34,271 nucleotides of DNA, from contig DXDX01000138.1 in the NCBI GenBank assembly GCA_019115265.1, positions 1 through 34,271 on the forward strand. Reading direction: 5' to 3'. Below are positions 16,345 through 24,737 of this stretch, piece after piece. Position 1 is the stretch's first letter; each line of letters opens with the position of its first letter. Origin of the DNA: Candidatus Flavonifractor merdigallinarum (GTDB lineage Bacteria > Bacillota > Clostridia > Oscillospirales > Oscillospiraceae). The position numbers were made by a program, and so were the translations under genes. The notes under the pieces were generated by a model that did no database searches, was not told where the DNA came from, and saw only the letters and a list, made by a program, of their open reading frames with translations.

Positions 16345-17624
16345 AAAAGCGGCCGATTGACACCACCCCGTTTGACCGCAAACGGGAGCCGCCCAAGCAG
16401 AATTTATTTATCATGCCCTTTTTGTGGCTGTGGTGCTGGCTGATGACCCGACGGGGCCGTCTGCGGATCGAAAAGGTGCGTATGGAGGGGTTAAAGCCCC
16501 CTTTTCTGGTGCTGGCCACCCACCACGCCTTTCTGGATTTCTATGTGACCCCTCTGTGCCTTTTTCCCCACCGGGCCAACTATGTCTCCGAGCTGGAGGG
16601 CTTTGAGGCCTATGGGGAGTGGCCCTACCGGCAGGTGGGCTGTCTGGGCACCCGGAAGTTTGTCAGTGACCCGGCGCTGGTGCGCAACATCCGCCGCTGT
16701 ATGGAGCGGCGCGGCATCCTGGTCCTCTACCCGGAGGCCCGGTATGCCAATGTGGGCACCAGTTCCCTCCTGCCGCCCTCCGTTGCCAAGCTCATCCGCT
16801 ATTTGGGTGTGCCGGTGGTGACCATCAATATGCACGGCAATTACCTCCAGTCCCCCATCTGGAACCTGAAAAAGCGGGGCGGGGTGCGACTGGAGGCAAA
16901 CGTGCAGCAGTTATTGACGGCGGATGAGGTAAAAAAACTGCCCCTGAAGGACATTCAGCAGAGGGTGCAGACGGCCCTCACCTATGACGAGTATGCCTGG
17001 CAGAGAGAGAAGGGGCTGGCCATCCGCGCCCCCTGGCGGGCGGAGGGGCTGGAGCACCCGCTGTACCAGTGCGCCGCCTGCGGGCGGGAATTCCATATGG
17101 CCTCTCAGGGGGCGGAACTGTACTGTACCGCCTGCGGCTCCCGATGGCGCATGACCGAGTACGGAGAGCTGGAGGGGGTGAACACCCCGACCCGCTTTTC
17201 CCACATCCCCGACTGGTACGAGTGGGAGCGCAGTCAGGTGGAGCGGGAGATTGCCCAGGGGTGCTATGGGGTGGATTTGCGGGTGCGGGTGCAGTCCCTG
17301 CCCAATGCGGTGAACTTTATCGAGCTGGGGGAGGGGCGGCTCCGGCAGGATGGGAGCGGTTTTTTCCTCACCTTTACCGAATACGGGGCAAAGGGGCCAT
17401 CTACTCTGCATTTTCCCGCCCAGTCCACCTTTTCCCTCCACACCGAGTATGACTACCGGGGACAGGGGGAGTGCGTCACCCTCTCTACCCCGGACAACAC
17501 CTATTTTCTCTACCCCTTGGAAGAGGGCTTTTGCGCCACCAAGCTCCAGTTTGCCACCGAGGCCCTCTGGCAGCGGGCGACAGCAGAACGGGAGAAGGTC
17601 TCAGCTTCGAATGGGAAGAGATAG
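16341..17624 (+). CDS. PlsC-like acyltransferase with C4 zinc ribbon
   Basis: The start at 16341 overlaps the permease stop (ATGA). This 427-aa protein has an acyltransferase domain in about residues 20-200: the HX4D catalytic motif is HHAFLD (His61, Asp66), and a YPEARY box (131-132 PE) matches the substrate-binding FPEG motif. Family members transfer acyl chains to glycerophosphate lipids. After it comes a C4 zinc ribbon, Cys244/247 and Cys262/265 (CAACGREF, CTACGSRW), then about 150 residues of unrecognised beta-rich sequence. Typical PlsC enzymes are near 200-250 aa and lack this tail. The lipid substrate and the link to the permease are unknown. A repeat element begins 19 bases after the stop. 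Confidence 0.82.
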   Translation: MKKRPIDTTPFDRKREPPKQNLFIMPFLWLWCWLMTRRGRLRIEKVRMEGLKPPFLVLATHHAFLDFYVTPLCLFPHRANYVSELEGFEAYGEWPYRQVGCLGTRKFVSDPALVRNIRRCMERRGILVLYPEARYANVGTSSLLPPSVAKLIRYLGVPVVTINMHGNYLQSPIWNLKKRGGVRLEANVQQLLTADEVKKLPLKDIQQRVQTALTYDEYAWQREKGLAIRAPWRAEGLEHPLYQCAACGREFHMASQGAELYCTACGSRWRMTEYGELEGVNTPTRFSHIPDWYEWERSQVEREIAQGCYGVDLRVRVQSLPNAVNFIELGEGRLRQDGSGFFLTFTEYGAKGPSTLHFPAQSTFSLHTEYDYRGQGECVTLSTPDNTYFLYPLEEGFCATKLQFATEALWQRATAEREKVSASNGKR

Positions 17625-17642
17625 TGTCCCGGACGCTGGGGA

Positions 17643-18049
17643 GTTTGCGCTCGCCGCGCAGGCGTCCTGCGCGGGTGGCGCCCGATTTCTTTTCGCGGAA
17701 AAGAAACCGGGGAAAGAAAAGGCGGAGAGGGGAACTTCTCGTTCCCCTCTCCACTCCCCTCCAAAAGGGCGGCCTTTTTATGGGGCCGCCCCATTTGTTT
17801 GGTGGTAACTGACAGTCTTTACGGTTACCTGTCTTGCATGGCAGTACAACGCTTTCCTCATAGGCGGAAAGCTCATTTCAAATGGCACCAAGCTGGCGCA
17901 ATCCTACCGCAGCAGAAATTTAGCCCGGTTGCGCATTGGGGGGAGTGCAGAGGGGGCAGCGCCCCCTCTGCGCTTTCTTTCCCACCGCTTTCTTTGGCAA
18001 AGAAAGCGGTGCTCCCGCCGAGTAGGCGGCCCGTCCGGCGAGGACAAAC
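17643..18049 (+). repeat. Structured intergenic repeat, copy 2 (complete)
   Basis: This is the complete 407-bp copy and fills almost all of the gap between the converging genes ending at 17624 and 18077. The ends are imperfect inverted repeats: GTTTGCGCTCGCCG at the left and, on the opposite strand, GTTTGTCCTCGCCG at the right (12 of 14 identical). Inside are a GC hairpin (CGCGCAGG/CCTGCGCG, 17655-17673), hairpin A (17686-17706), B (17724-17752, 12-bp stem), C (17767-17791, T-run in the loop), D (17945-17973, 13-bp stem with one G-T pair) and E (17987-18007, 9-bp stem). There is no coding capacity. No obvious target-site duplication is seen. It probably also ends transcription from both sides. 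Confidence 0.9.
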
Positions 18050-18076
18050 CCTTCCACCTTGGGTGGGAAACTTGAT

Positions 18077-18865
18077 TTACTCCCCCTGTGCGTAGCGGGA
18101 GAGGAACTGCCGGGTGCGCTCCTCCTGTGGGTGCTCAATGACCTGACGGGCAGGACCCTTTTCCACAATGATGCCGCCGTCCATGAAGATGACCTCGTCG
18201 GCCACATCCCGCGCAAAGGCCATCTCATGGGTGACAATAATCATGGTGGTCTTTTGCTCCGCCAGACTGCGGATAACCTTCAGCACCTCGCCGGTGAGTT
18301 CCGGGTCCAGGGCGGAGGTGGGCTCGTCAAAGCACAGAATATCGGGGTGGAGCGCCAGCGCCCGGGCGATGGCCACCCGCTGCTGTTGTCCGCCGGAGAG
18401 CTGGCTGGGGTAGTGGTTGGCCCGCTCCGAGAGGCCCATTTTGGCCAGCAGCGCCTCACCCTCCGCGTGAATTTCCTCCAGAATGGCCTTCTTGTTTTGC
18501 TTGAAGTCGGGCCGCTCCTGGCTCAGCAGCTCCTTGGCCAGGGTGACATTTTTCAGGGCGGTGTACTGGGGGAAGAGGTTGAAGGACTGGAACACCATGC
18601 CGAAGTGAAGGCGCTTTTTCCGCACCTCGCTCTCCCGCTGGGTGGTGGGGTCGTCAGCGTCAAAAATCACCGAGCCGTTGACGGCGATAGAACCGTGGTT
18701 GGGGGTCTCCAGAAAGTTGAGACAGCGCAGGAGGGTGGTCTTGCCACTGCCCGAGGAGCCGATGATGGCCAGCGCCTGCCCCTGTTCCAGGGAGAAGCTG
18801 ATATCCTCCAGCACTCGGGTGTTCCCAAAGTGCTTTTCAATGTTATGTACCTCTAAAATTGCCAT
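18077..18865 (-). CDS. Polar amino acid ABC transporter, ATP-binding protein
   Basis: This 262-aa protein matches the GlnQ/HisP class in length and motifs: Walker A GSSGSGKTTLL (about residues 36-46), Q-loop MVFQSFNLFPQ, signature LSGGQQQRVAIARAL, Walker B ILCFDEPTSALDPE, and the H-loop in IIVTHEM. It is the cytoplasmic ATPase that drives amino acid import with the permease and binding protein encoded just upstream. It starts at 18865 after AGGAGG (upstream bases read GAGGACCGAAT), 15 bases after the permease stop. The substrate is not determined. Repeat copy 2 lies immediately downstream and may provide the terminator. Confidence 0.95.
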   Translation of the reverse strand: MAILEVHNIEKHFGNTRVLEDISFSLEQGQALAIIGSSGSGKTTLLRCLNFLETPNHGSIAVNGSVIFDADDPTTQRESEVRKKRLHFGMVFQSFNLFPQYTALKNVTLAKELLSQERPDFKQNKKAILEEIHAEGEALLAKMGLSERANHYPSQLSGGQQQRVAIARALALHPDILCFDEPTSALDPELTGEVLKVIRSLAEQKTTMIIVTHEMAFARDVADEVIFMDGGIIVEKGPARQVIEHPQEERTRQFLSRYAQGE

Positions 18866-18880
18866 ATTCGGTCCTCCTAC

Positions 18881-19567
18881 TCACTGAAAGAAGGCCAGTT
18901 TCTTTTCCAGCCGGGACAAGAGCACGGTGACAATGCCGCTGAAGATCAGGTAGTACACGGCGGTGAAGAAGAGAGGCCAGGTGAGGCCCGCAATGCCGTG
19001 GTTGCCCTTCATAAAGGACTCGCCCATCCAGATGACCTCCTGAAGCGCGATGACCCGGGCCAGGGAGGTGTCCTTCACCAGTGTAATAATCTCGTTGGAC
19101 ATGGGGGGCACAATGCGCTTAATCATCTGGAGCAGAGTGATCTGGAAGAAAATCTGGCGCTTGGTCATGCCCAGCACCAGTCCGGCCTCCTGCTGGCCCT
19201 TGGGCACACCCTGAATACCGCCCCGGTAGATTTCCGAGAAATAACAGGAGTAGTTAATCACAAAGGCCACACAGACCGCAATCATGCGCCCCGACTCTCC
19301 GCTGGGCCAGTTAAACCACTTCTGCATCCCGGGCACATAGAACAGGGCGATGATTTGCAGCACCAGAGGGGTGCCCCGGATGATCCAGACCACCGTGCGG
19401 GTCACCCACCGCAGGGGGAGAAAGCGGCTCATGGAGCCAAAGGAGATCACCAGTCCCAGAGGGAGCGCCCCCAGCAGGGTGATGAAGAAGAGCTCTAAGG
19501 TCTTGAGAAAGCCGCTGTTGAGGGCGGCCAGGACCGTTTGAAAGGTCTCGGAGGTAAAGAAATCCAT
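18881..19567 (-). CDS. Polar amino acid ABC transporter, permease
   Basis: This 228-aa membrane protein of the HisM/GlnP family has about five hydrophobic helices. The EAA loop that contacts the ATPase is seen in EIYRGGIQGVPKGQQEAGLV, and the N-terminal half has the conserved RGTPLVLQIIALFY segment. It forms the channel for amino acid uptake with the neighbouring ATPase. The start at 19567 follows GAGAGGACGATACCGAT, a modest ribosome site. The gene is separated from the binding-protein gene by about 100 bases that contain a stem-loop. Confidence 0.95.
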   Translation of the reverse strand: MDFFTSETFQTVLAALNSGFLKTLELFFITLLGALPLGLVISFGSMSRFLPLRWVTRTVVWIIRGTPLVLQIIALFYVPGMQKWFNWPSGESGRMIAVCVAFVINYSCYFSEIYRGGIQGVPKGQQEAGLVLGMTKRQIFFQITLLQMIKRIVPPMSNEIITLVKDTSLARVIALQEVIWMGESFMKGNHGIAGLTWPLFFTAVYYLIFSGIVTVLLSRLEKKLAFFQ

Positions 19568-19608
19568 ATCGGTATCGTCCTCTCAGGGTGTTTTGGATAA
19601 ACGGCGGA

Positions 19609-19640
19609 AAGGCAGAGCGCGCCGAGACACGCTCTGCCTT
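19609..19640 (-). other. Intercistronic stem-loop between binding protein and permease
   Basis: AAGGCAGAGCG (19609-19619) is complementary to CGCTCTGCCTT (19630-19640), an 11-bp perfect stem with a 10-base loop. On the transcribed strand it is not followed by a strong T-run. In many binding-protein transporters such a hairpin protects the upstream mRNA or partly ends transcription, giving more binding protein than permease. Confidence 0.7.
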
Positions 19641-19666
19641 GAGGGGGAAAGTCGATCTCTCCAGTA

Positions 19667-20539
19667 TCACTCCAGAATGACAGACTCCTGCACACCGTAG
19701 GTGGTGGCGGTCTCCAGAGCGGAGCCGTCGGCCACACAGCCGGCCCAGAAGTCGTTGTACGCCTCGGTGAGGTCGGAGCCGGCGCGGAAGCCCACACCAT
19801 ACTCCTCCGACTCCAGACCCTGGGCCTCGTTCAGATTCAGCGTGTAGGTGAGGTCGGCGTAGCTGGTGCCCTCGCCAATCATGGCGCCCGCCATCAGAAG
19901 GTCAATGACCGCGGCATCCGAGGTGCCAGCTGCGACCTCCATCAGGGTATCGGCCTGCTTCTGCACCGGGACGGTGGAGAGGCCCAGCGCCTGAGCGGCG
20001 TCCTCACCGGCGGAGCCGGACTCCACCGCCACGGTGAGGCCCTCCAGAGCGTCTACACTGTCAAAATCCTCGGCCTTATCGGCGGGGACCACCAGCACCT
20101 GGGCGTTGAGGCAGTAGGGGTTGGACACGCTCATAGCGGCTTTGACCTCGTCGTTGATGGTCATGCCGTTCCACACGCAGTCAATGTTCTTGGCGTCCAG
20201 CTCCATGACCTTGTAGTCCCAGTTAATCTCCACAAACTCGGCGGTGACGCCCAGGCTCTCCGCAAAGGCCTTGGCCATATCGGCGTCAAAGCCAATCCAG
20301 TTGCCGTCCGCGTCCTGGTAGTCCATAGGCTCAAAGTTGGTGATGCCCACCACCAGAGTGCCCTTGTCCTTGACGTATTGCAGGTCGCTCTCCTGATTTT
20401 CCGAGGGAGCGGCGCTCTCCTGTGCGCCGGAAGGGGCGGAGCTGGGGTTGGTGCTGGGTGTGCTGGCGGTGCCGCCGCAGGCGGTGAGGGACAGGCCCAG
20501 CGCGCCGGCCAGGGCCAGAGAGAGCAGCTTCTTGTTCAT
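19667..20539 (-). CDS. Polar amino acid ABC transporter, substrate-binding lipoprotein
   Basis: This 290-aa protein carries a lipoprotein signal peptide, MNKKLLSLALAGALGLS then LTAC with Cys21 as the lipidation site, followed by a Ser/Pro/Thr-rich linker to about residue 48. The remainder is a family-3 periplasmic-binding fold, with GTLVVGITNFEPMDY, GFDADMAKAFAESLG and NIDCVWNGMTIN typical of GlnH/FliY-type proteins. It is anchored outside the membrane and delivers an amino acid to the permease. The ligand is not clear. The start at 20539 follows AGGAAC; a TATACT box (20598-20593, minus strand) upstream is a possible -10. Confidence 0.94.
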   Translation of the reverse strand: MNKKLLSLALAGALGLSLTACGGTASTPSTNPSSAPSGAQESAAPSENQESDLQYVKDKGTLVVGITNFEPMDYQDADGNWIGFDADMAKAFAESLGVTAEFVEINWDYKVMELDAKNIDCVWNGMTINDEVKAAMSVSNPYCLNAQVLVVPADKAEDFDSVDALEGLTVAVESGSAGEDAAQALGLSTVPVQKQADTLMEVAAGTSDAAVIDLLMAGAMIGEGTSYADLTYTLNLNEAQGLESEEYGVGFRAGSDLTEAYNDFWAGCVADGSALETATTYGVQESVILE

Positions 20540-20645
20540 AACACAGTTCCTCCATCTTCATTGTGAGAGACACAGCACAGCGCTGTTGCTTTAGTATATT
20601 AACACAATAAAGTTTGTTTGTGAAGAGGGAGAGACAAAAAATTTT

Positions 20646-20695
20646 CAAAAAACAGTACGCTGCGGCGGAGTTCTCTGGAAAAACTCCGCCGCAGC
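20646..20695 (-). terminator. Rho-independent terminator of malic enzyme gene
   Basis: A 14-bp stem, GCTGCGGCGGAGTT (20659-20672) with AACTCCGCCGCAGC (20682-20695), followed on the minus strand by a T-rich tract (TGTTTTTTG). It ends the malic enzyme transcript before the promoter of the transporter operon. Confidence 0.92.
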
Positions 20696-20709
20696 GGGGC
20701 GAGATGGGA

Positions 20710-21882
20710 TTAAATCCGGGCCACGCCGGAGTCCCGGGCAGCCTGGGCGACCGCCTTGGCTACCGCGTCCTTGACACGGGGGTCAAAGGCGGCGGGGAGG
20801 ATATAGTCGGCGCTCAGCTCCTCGTCGCTCACAAGGCCCGCGATGGCCTGGGCAGCGGCCACCTTCATGGCATCGTTGATGTCGCTGGCCCGCACATCCA
20901 GCGCACCCCGGAAAATGCCGGGGAAGGCCAGCACATTGTTCACCTGGTTGGGGAAGTCGCTCCGGCCGGTGGACACCACCGCCGCGCCGCTGGCCTTGGC
21001 CTCGTCGGGGAAAATTTCCGGCACGGGATTGGCGCAGGCGAAGATGATGGCGTCCTTGGCCATGGTCTGCACCATCTCCTTGGTGAGGGTGCCGGGGGCG
21101 GACACACCGATGAACACGTCAGCGCCCTTGATAACCTCCGCCAGGGTGCCCTTTTCATGGTTGAAGTTGGTGATTTTGGCCATCTCCTCCTTCACAGGGT
21201 TGAGGCCCTCCCGGCCCTCGTAGATGGCGCCGGTGCGGTCGGTCATGATGACGTTCTTAAGGCCCATGCTCATGAGGAGCTTGATGATGGCGATGCCCGC
21301 CGCGCCTGCGCCGGAAGTGACAATCTTCACATCTTCAATCTTCTTGCCCACCACCTTGAGGGCGTTGAGGAGACCGGCCAGAGTGATGACGGCGGTGCCG
21401 TGCTGGTCGTCGTGGAAGATGGGAATGTCGCACTGCTCCTTCAGCTTGCGCTCAATCTCAAAGCAGCGGGGGGCGGAGATGTCCTCCAGATTCACCCCGC
21501 CGAAGGAGCCGGCCAGCAGGGCTACGGTGTGGACAATCTCGTCCACATCCTTGGAGCGGACACACAGGGGAATGGCGTCCACATCGCCGAAGGCCTTGAA
21601 GAGGACGCACTTGCCCTCCATCACGGGCATACCAGCCTCAGGGCCGATGTCCCCCAGGCCCAGCACGGCGGTGCCGTCGGTCACCACCGCTACGGTGTTC
21701 CAGCGGCGGGTGAGCTCATAGCTCTTGCTGACATCCTTCTGAATCTCCAGGCAGGGCTGGGCCACGCCGGGGGTGTAGGCCAGAGAAAGGGCCTCCTTGC
21801 TGTCCACGGCGGCCCGGGGGGTCACCTCCAGCTTGCCCCTCCACTCATAGTGCTTTTTCAGCGACTCGCTTGCATAATCCAT
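20710..21882 (-). CDS. NAD(P)-dependent malic enzyme
   Basis: This 390-aa protein has the length of the short bacterial malic enzymes. It oxidatively decarboxylates malate to pyruvate with NAD(P)H formation in the cytoplasm. Landmarks: AYTPGVAQPC with Tyr36 as the likely acid, MEGKCVLFKAFGDVDA with the conserved Lys91, the metal-binding region ISAPRCFEIE, IPIFHDDQHGTAV, and the Rossmann loop TSGAGAAGIAII. Cofactor preference cannot be read reliably. The start at 21882 follows AAAGGAGG. A TATACT box at 21947-21942 on the minus strand may be the -10 of its promoter. It lies downstream of the rnf operon but has its own terminator and probably its own promoter. Confidence 0.95.
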   Translation of the reverse strand: MDYASESLKKHYEWRGKLEVTPRAAVDSKEALSLAYTPGVAQPCLEIQKDVSKSYELTRRWNTVAVVTDGTAVLGLGDIGPEAGMPVMEGKCVLFKAFGDVDAIPLCVRSKDVDEIVHTVALLAGSFGGVNLEDISAPRCFEIERKLKEQCDIPIFHDDQHGTAVITLAGLLNALKVVGKKIEDVKIVTSGAGAAGIAIIKLLMSMGLKNVIMTDRTGAIYEGREGLNPVKEEMAKITNFNHEKGTLAEVIKGADVFIGVSAPGTLTKEMVQTMAKDAIIFACANPVPEIFPDEAKASGAAVVSTGRSDFPNQVNNVLAFPGIFRGALDVRASDINDAMKVAAAQAIAGLVSDEELSADYILPAAFDPRVKDAVAKAVAQAARDSGVARI

Positions 21883-21997
21883 CGGAAATTCCTCCTTTGT
21901 AGCGTTCCAGTGGGGCGGCCGGGCCGCTCCCGTCTGGTATCAGTATAGCGGACTTTTGGGGGCGAGAAAAGACCTAAAGTACATTTTGTCCACAGGA

Positions 21998-22036
21998 GAA
22001 AAACGGCGCGCCGGGCCTGGAAGGCACAGCGCGCCG
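21998..22036 (-). terminator. Rho-independent terminator of the rnf operon
   Basis: On the minus strand CGGCGCGC (22036-22029), a 16-base loop and GGCGCGCCG (22012-22004) are followed by TTTTTCTCC. It lies 14 bases after the rnfB stop. Confidence 0.88.
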
Positions 22037-22049
22037 AATGGGAAAACGA

Positions 22050-22916
22050 TTATTTGCTCTGAGCGGCGCCCGCGGCGGCGGGAGCCTTAGGGGCGGCAGG
22101 TTTCACCTCGGGGACCTTGCCGTCCACGGTGATGAGCTTGCGGGGGCACTTCTGGGCGCAGATGCCGCAGCCCACGCACTTGTCGTAGTCGATAACGGCC
22201 AGATTCTTGTCCACCGTGATGGCCTCCTTGGGGCAGGCCTTGGCGCACAGGGAGCAGCCGATACAGCCGTTGTCGCACACCTGGCGCACCACAGCGCCCT
22301 TGTCCTTGGAGGAACAGGTGATGGCCACATGGCGCTTGGTCTTGTAGGGGGCCAGCAGGATGATGTGGCGGGGGCAGGCGTCAATGCACTTCTTACAGGC
22401 CTTGCACTTGTCCTCGTCCACCTTGGCCACTCCGTCTACCACATGGATGGCGTCAAAGGGGCACACCTTCTCACAGGTGCCGAAGCCCAGACAGCCGAAG
22501 GAGCACCCGGCAGGGCCGCCGCCGGGCAGACGGGAGGCGGCGGAGCAGTCGGTAATCCCGGCATACTCGTACTTCTCGTGGCCCCGGCAGCCGCCGGTGC
22601 ACTGCACCTGGGCAATCATCTTGACACCGGCCTCCGCCTTGACGCCCATAATCTCGGAAATCTTGGCGGTCACCGCGTCGCCGCCGGCGGCGCAGCAGTT
22701 GGTCGCGGCCTTACCGGCGGCCACCGCCGCAGCGTAACCGGCACAGCCGGGGTAGCCGCAGCCGCCGCAGTTGGCGCCGGGGAGCACCTCGGCAATGGCC
22801 TCTTCCCGGGGGTCCTTTTCCACCGCGAAGGCCTTGGAGGCGAAGGCCAGAATGAGGCCGAACACGCCGCCCAGGACGCCCAGCACCAGCACGGCATAAA
22901 TCACAGTCATATCCAT
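22050..22916 (-). CDS. rnfB: Rnf complex subunit RnfB (iron-sulfur protein)
   Basis: This 288-aa protein has one N-terminal membrane helix (about residues 5-30), then the RnfB [4Fe-4S] domain CGGCGYPGCAGYAA (Cys50, 53, 58, plus Cys74/75). Further cysteine clusters follow: the 138-152 region (CSFGCLGFGTCEKVCP), CKACKKCIDACP (171-182), CIGCSLCAKACP (218-229) and CVGCGICAQKCP (247-258), ferredoxin-like sites. RnfB is thought to take electrons from reduced ferredoxin and pass them into the membrane complex. The tail is alanine/proline-rich. It is the last gene of rnfCDGEAB, 12 bases after rnfA, with AAGGGGGA as ribosome site. Confidence 0.97.
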   Translation of the reverse strand: MDMTVIYAVLVLGVLGGVFGLILAFASKAFAVEKDPREEAIAEVLPGANCGGCGYPGCAGYAAAVAAGKAATNCCAAGGDAVTAKISEIMGVKAEAGVKMIAQVQCTGGCRGHEKYEYAGITDCSAASRLPGGGPAGCSFGCLGFGTCEKVCPFDAIHVVDGVAKVDEDKCKACKKCIDACPRHIILLAPYKTKRHVAITCSSKDKGAVVRQVCDNGCIGCSLCAKACPKEAITVDKNLAVIDYDKCVGCGICAQKCPRKLITVDGKVPEVKPAAPKAPAAAGAAQSK

Positions 22917-22928
22917 CTCAAATCCCCC

Positions 22929-23516
22929 TTAAAAGACACTCAGGCCGGAGAAGCCCAGGAAGGCCAGGGCCAGCAGGCCGGCGGTGACCAGCGCGATGGG
23001 GAAGCCCTCAAAGGACTTGGGGCACTCGGAGAACTCCAGGCGCTCCCGGACGCTGGCGAAGAGCACAATGGCCAGCAGGAAGCCCACGCCGCCGGTGACG
23101 CCGTAGACCACGCTCTCCAGGAAGCCATAGCTGTTCTGGGTGTTCTGGAGCACCACGCCCAGCACGGCGCAGTTGGTGGTGATGAGGGGGAGGTACACGC
23201 CCAGCGCCTGATAGAGGGAGGGCATGGCCTTCTGGAGGAACATCTCCACGAACTGCACCAGGGAGGCGATGACCAGAATGAAGGTCACCGTCTGCATAAA
23301 CTTCAGATTCAGGCTGAGCAGCAGCTCATTGATGGGCCAGCACACGGCGCTGGCCACGCCCATGACGAAGATAACCGCCATGCCCATACCCAGGGCGGTG
23401 TCAATCTTCTTGGACACGCCCATAAAGGGGCAGATGCCCAAGAACTGGGCAAAGATAAAGTTGTTGACCAGGATCGCGCCCAGCGCGATGCTGAACAGCT
23501 CAGTAAAATCCAGCAT
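22929..23516 (-). CDS. rnfA: Rnf complex subunit RnfA
   Basis: This 195-aa integral membrane protein has about six helices. Typical RnfA/NqrE sequence is seen in ILVNNFIFAQFLGICPFMGVS and in LPLITTNCAVLGVVL, whose half-repeats hold the cysteines that bind the intramembrane iron-sulfur centre shared with RnfE. The start ATG overlaps the rnfE stop by one base (TAATG). It takes part in ferredoxin:NAD+ electron transfer coupled to Na+ or H+ export. Confidence 0.97.
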   Translation of the reverse strand: MLDFTELFSIALGAILVNNFIFAQFLGICPFMGVSKKIDTALGMGMAVIFVMGVASAVCWPINELLLSLNLKFMQTVTFILVIASLVQFVEMFLQKAMPSLYQALGVYLPLITTNCAVLGVVLQNTQNSYGFLESVVYGVTGGVGFLLAIVLFASVRERLEFSECPKSFEGFPIALVTAGLLALAFLGFSGLSVF

Positions 23517-24163
23517 TACTTGGACACCTCCTCTTTCGTGTCAGCCTGCTTCTTGGGCTTGTTGAGGAAATACTGCATAGTGGCAATGACGCAGGCCAGG
23601 GTGAGGAAGCCGCCCACCGGCAGTACCATACCCAGCGCGGGGATGCCTTCGGGGATGATGCGGATGCCGTCACCGCCGTTGAGGATGCCGCCGCCGAAGG
23701 TGCCGTTGCCCAGGAACTCACGCACCACACACATGATGATGAGGATGATGGTGTAGCCCAGGCCCTGGAACACGCCGTCCACCGCCGAGGCCGCCACGCT
23801 GTTCTTGGAGGCAAAGGACTCGGCGCGGCCCAGAATGATACAGTTGACCACGATGAGGGGGATGAAGAGGCCCAGGCTCTCGCTCAAATCGGGGAGGAAT
23901 GCCTGGAGCAGCAGGTCCACGATGGTCACAAAACCGGCGATAACGACGATGTAACAGGCGATACGGACCTTGCTGGGGATAATCTTGCGCAGCAGGGAGA
24001 TGACCACGTTGGCGCAGGTCAGAATGACCAGCACCGAGAGGCCCATGCCGATGCCGTTGAAAAGGGTGGTGGTAATGGCCATCACCGAGCACATGCCCAA
24101 GAGCTGCACTGTGACCGGGTTCTGGGTAATCAGGCCCTCGATAAATTGCTTCTTAATATTCAT
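23516..24163 (-). CDS. rnfE: Rnf complex subunit RnfE
   Basis: The start chosen is the ATG at 24163 (MNIKKQFIEGLI), 5 bases after AAGGAGGGTC; longer open sequence upstream lies inside rnfG and was not used. The resulting 215-aa protein is hydrophobic with six predicted helices. RnfE/NqrD signatures include NPVTVQLLGMCSVMAIT and PLIVVNCIILGRAESFASKN. The cysteines in these inverted half-repeats pair with those of RnfA around the intramembrane iron-sulfur centre. The gene is 11 bases downstream of rnfG and overlaps rnfA by one base. Confidence 0.96.
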   Translation of the reverse strand: MNIKKQFIEGLITQNPVTVQLLGMCSVMAITTTLFNGIGMGLSVLVILTCANVVISLLRKIIPSKVRIACYIVVIAGFVTIVDLLLQAFLPDLSESLGLFIPLIVVNCIILGRAESFASKNSVAASAVDGVFQGLGYTIILIIMCVVREFLGNGTFGGGILNGGDGIRIIPEGIPALGMVLPVGGFLTLACVIATMQYFLNKPKKQADTKEEVSK

Positions 24164-24174
24164 GATGACCCTCC

Positions 24175-24732
24175 TTAACCCATGCTGGCTGCGGCGGCCA
24201 CCGCGCTGTTGACCGCGCTGCACACCGCCCGGGAGGTGATGGTTGCGCCCGTGAGGGCCTCAATGGTGCCGTTGTCCTTGGTGACAGCGGCGGTGCCGGT
24301 CAGACCCTGGAACTGCTCCCGGAAGTAGTCCTTGCTGGCGTTGGCGCCCAGGCCGGAGGTCTCGCTGGTTTTGACAATGGAGATGCCGGAGCAGGCGCCG
24401 TCGCTGGTGACGCCCACCATGACGGTGAGGGTGCCGCTGAAGCTGCCGGCGGGGGAGACCTGGACCACATAGCCCTCGCCCTCGGCCTGATAGATGGCGT
24501 CCACGGTGGTGTCGCCGCCGGTATAGGAGGCGGTGACCTCGGTGTAGGCGCTGGCGGGCAGGACCTCGTTCATGGCCTTCTCAATCTTTGCTTTCTGGTT
24601 GGCGGCGATGGCGTCAGCGGTGATGCTGTTCACCAGGCCCAGGAGCAGAGCGGTGATGGCGCTGATGGCAAAGAGCACCAGCACCAGCTGCGCCATGCCC
24701 GCTTCTTTTTTCTTGGTTTCCGTCGCACTCAT
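24175..24732 (-). CDS. rnfG: Rnf complex subunit RnfG (covalent FMN protein)
   Basis: This 185-aa protein has one N-terminal membrane helix (about residues 13-38) and an extracytoplasmic FMN-binding domain. The covalent flavin motif is TGATITS near residues 161-167, with Thr164 the expected attachment site. A glycine-rich segment, SETSGLGANAS, precedes it as usual for the family. It relays electrons between RnfB/A/E and RnfD/C. It starts 5 bases after the rnfD stop. Confidence 0.96.
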   Translation of the reverse strand: MSATETKKKEAGMAQLVLVLFAISAITALLLGLVNSITADAIAANQKAKIEKAMNEVLPASAYTEVTASYTGGDTTVDAIYQAEGEGYVVQVSPAGSFSGTLTVMVGVTSDGACSGISIVKTSETSGLGANASKDYFREQFQGLTGTAAVTKDNGTIEALTGATITSRAVCSAVNSAVAAAASMG

Positions 24733-24737
24733 GGCAC

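Noticed and set aside
22038..23756. Open frame of 572 codons on the plus strand opposite rnfB/rnfA/rnfE
   Set aside because: It has no ribosome site or domain, and the rnf genes opposite are complete and tightly spaced.
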